6,020 bases of DNA from Anaerobacillus sp. (lineage in GTDB: Bacteria > Bacillota > Bacilli > Bacillales_H > Anaerobacillaceae). The translations under genes were made by a program, and so were the position numbers. The stretch lies in contig SKOL01000273.1 in the NCBI GenBank assembly GCA_007120055.1, positions 1-6,020 on the forward strand. Direction: 5' to 3'. The notes under the pieces are model-generated. The model had not been told where the DNA came from, did not search any database, and saw only the letters and a list, made by a program, of their open reading frames with translations. Positions 5,935 through 6,020 of this stretch are shown here, piece by piece (position 1 is the stretch's first letter; the number at the start of each line of letters is the position of its first letter).

Positions 5935-5968
5935 CCCACCTCAACGCGTAGCGTAGGTGGGAACTTTT
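5935..5968 (+). terminator. probable intrinsic terminator of the operon
   Basis: CCCACCT (5935-5941) pairs with AGGTGGG (5955-5961). Inside this, after a 2-base bulge, ACGC (5944-5947) pairs with GCGT (5951-5954) around GTA. TTTT (5965-5968) follows within a few bases. The stem is the most GC-rich in the window and lies 41 bases after dctM, which suits the end of the transcript. The T-run is short. The same stem could instead be part of a mobile-element end. Confidence 0.5.
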
Positions 5969-5998
5969 AATCAGGTGGAGTCGAGACTCCATCTGATT
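5969..5998. repeat. 13-bp inverted repeat with tetraloop
   Basis: AATCAGGTGGAGT (5969-5981) pairs with ACTCCATCTGATT (5986-5998) with one G-U pair around CGAG. It is followed by TCTCGATGTTTC, not a T-run. A further short palindrome, TCAGCTTGCTGA (6009-6020), runs to the window edge. The function is not evident; structured element end or second terminator stem. Confidence 0.5.
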
Positions 5999-6020
5999 TC
6001 TCGATGTTTCAGCTTGCTGA

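Noticed and set aside
5900..6019. 39-codon open frame on the - strand reaching the right edge (possible tnpB tail)
   Set aside because: The translation shows no TnpB zinc-finger or RuvC motif, and it passes through all the hairpins; chance openness is likely without more sequence.

Overview
The window looks like a low-GC Gram-positive chromosome, most likely Bacillaceae or a close relative. The evidence is AT-rich DNA, strong AGGAGG-type ribosome binding sites, TTG starts, CcpA-type cre boxes and a lipoprotein solute-binding protein. The genus cannot be fixed from the sequence. The content is a carboxylate / sugar-acid catabolic locus, not a defence or mobile system, though the right edge may touch a mobile element.

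Layout. Bases 1-98 are the C-terminus of a fumarylacetoacetate hydrolase (FAH)-family enzyme on the + strand. It converges on a FadR-type (GntR/FCD) regulator on the - strand (212-916). A 357-base divergent control region (917-1273) holds a good sigma-A-like + strand promoter (1004-1032). One cre box lies at its predicted start site (1039-1052) and another further down (1080-1093). A perfect 7-1-7 palindrome typical of FadR-family operators follows at 1210-1224. Five co-oriented + strand genes come next: a small SAF-domain subunit (1274-1585) and a large catalytic subunit (1572-2747) of an UxaA/GarD/SuyAB-type lyase, then the three parts of a TRAP transporter: DctP (2900-3937), DctQ (4130-4609) and DctM (4610-5893). 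DctM carries an in-frame TAG at codon 268 and an A20T8 homopolymer tract, so it is broken as read. After it come several hairpins, one a plausible terminator.

How it fits together. DctP would capture a carboxylate outside the membrane and DctQM would import it with an ion gradient. The two-subunit UxaA-family lyase would then remove water (or sulfite, in the SuyAB branch) from the 2,3-position of the acid. The FAH-family enzyme may act further down the same pathway. The regulator probably senses the substrate or an intermediate, while CcpA shuts the operon off on preferred sugars. The substrate cannot be named from sequence alone.

The less ordinary points are the 30-bp tandem repeats with a Shine-Dalgarno-ATG unit between the lyase and transporter genes, the long hairpin between dctP and dctQ, the interrupted dctM, a regulator lacking its C-terminal metal-binding histidines, and a hairpin cluster at the right edge.
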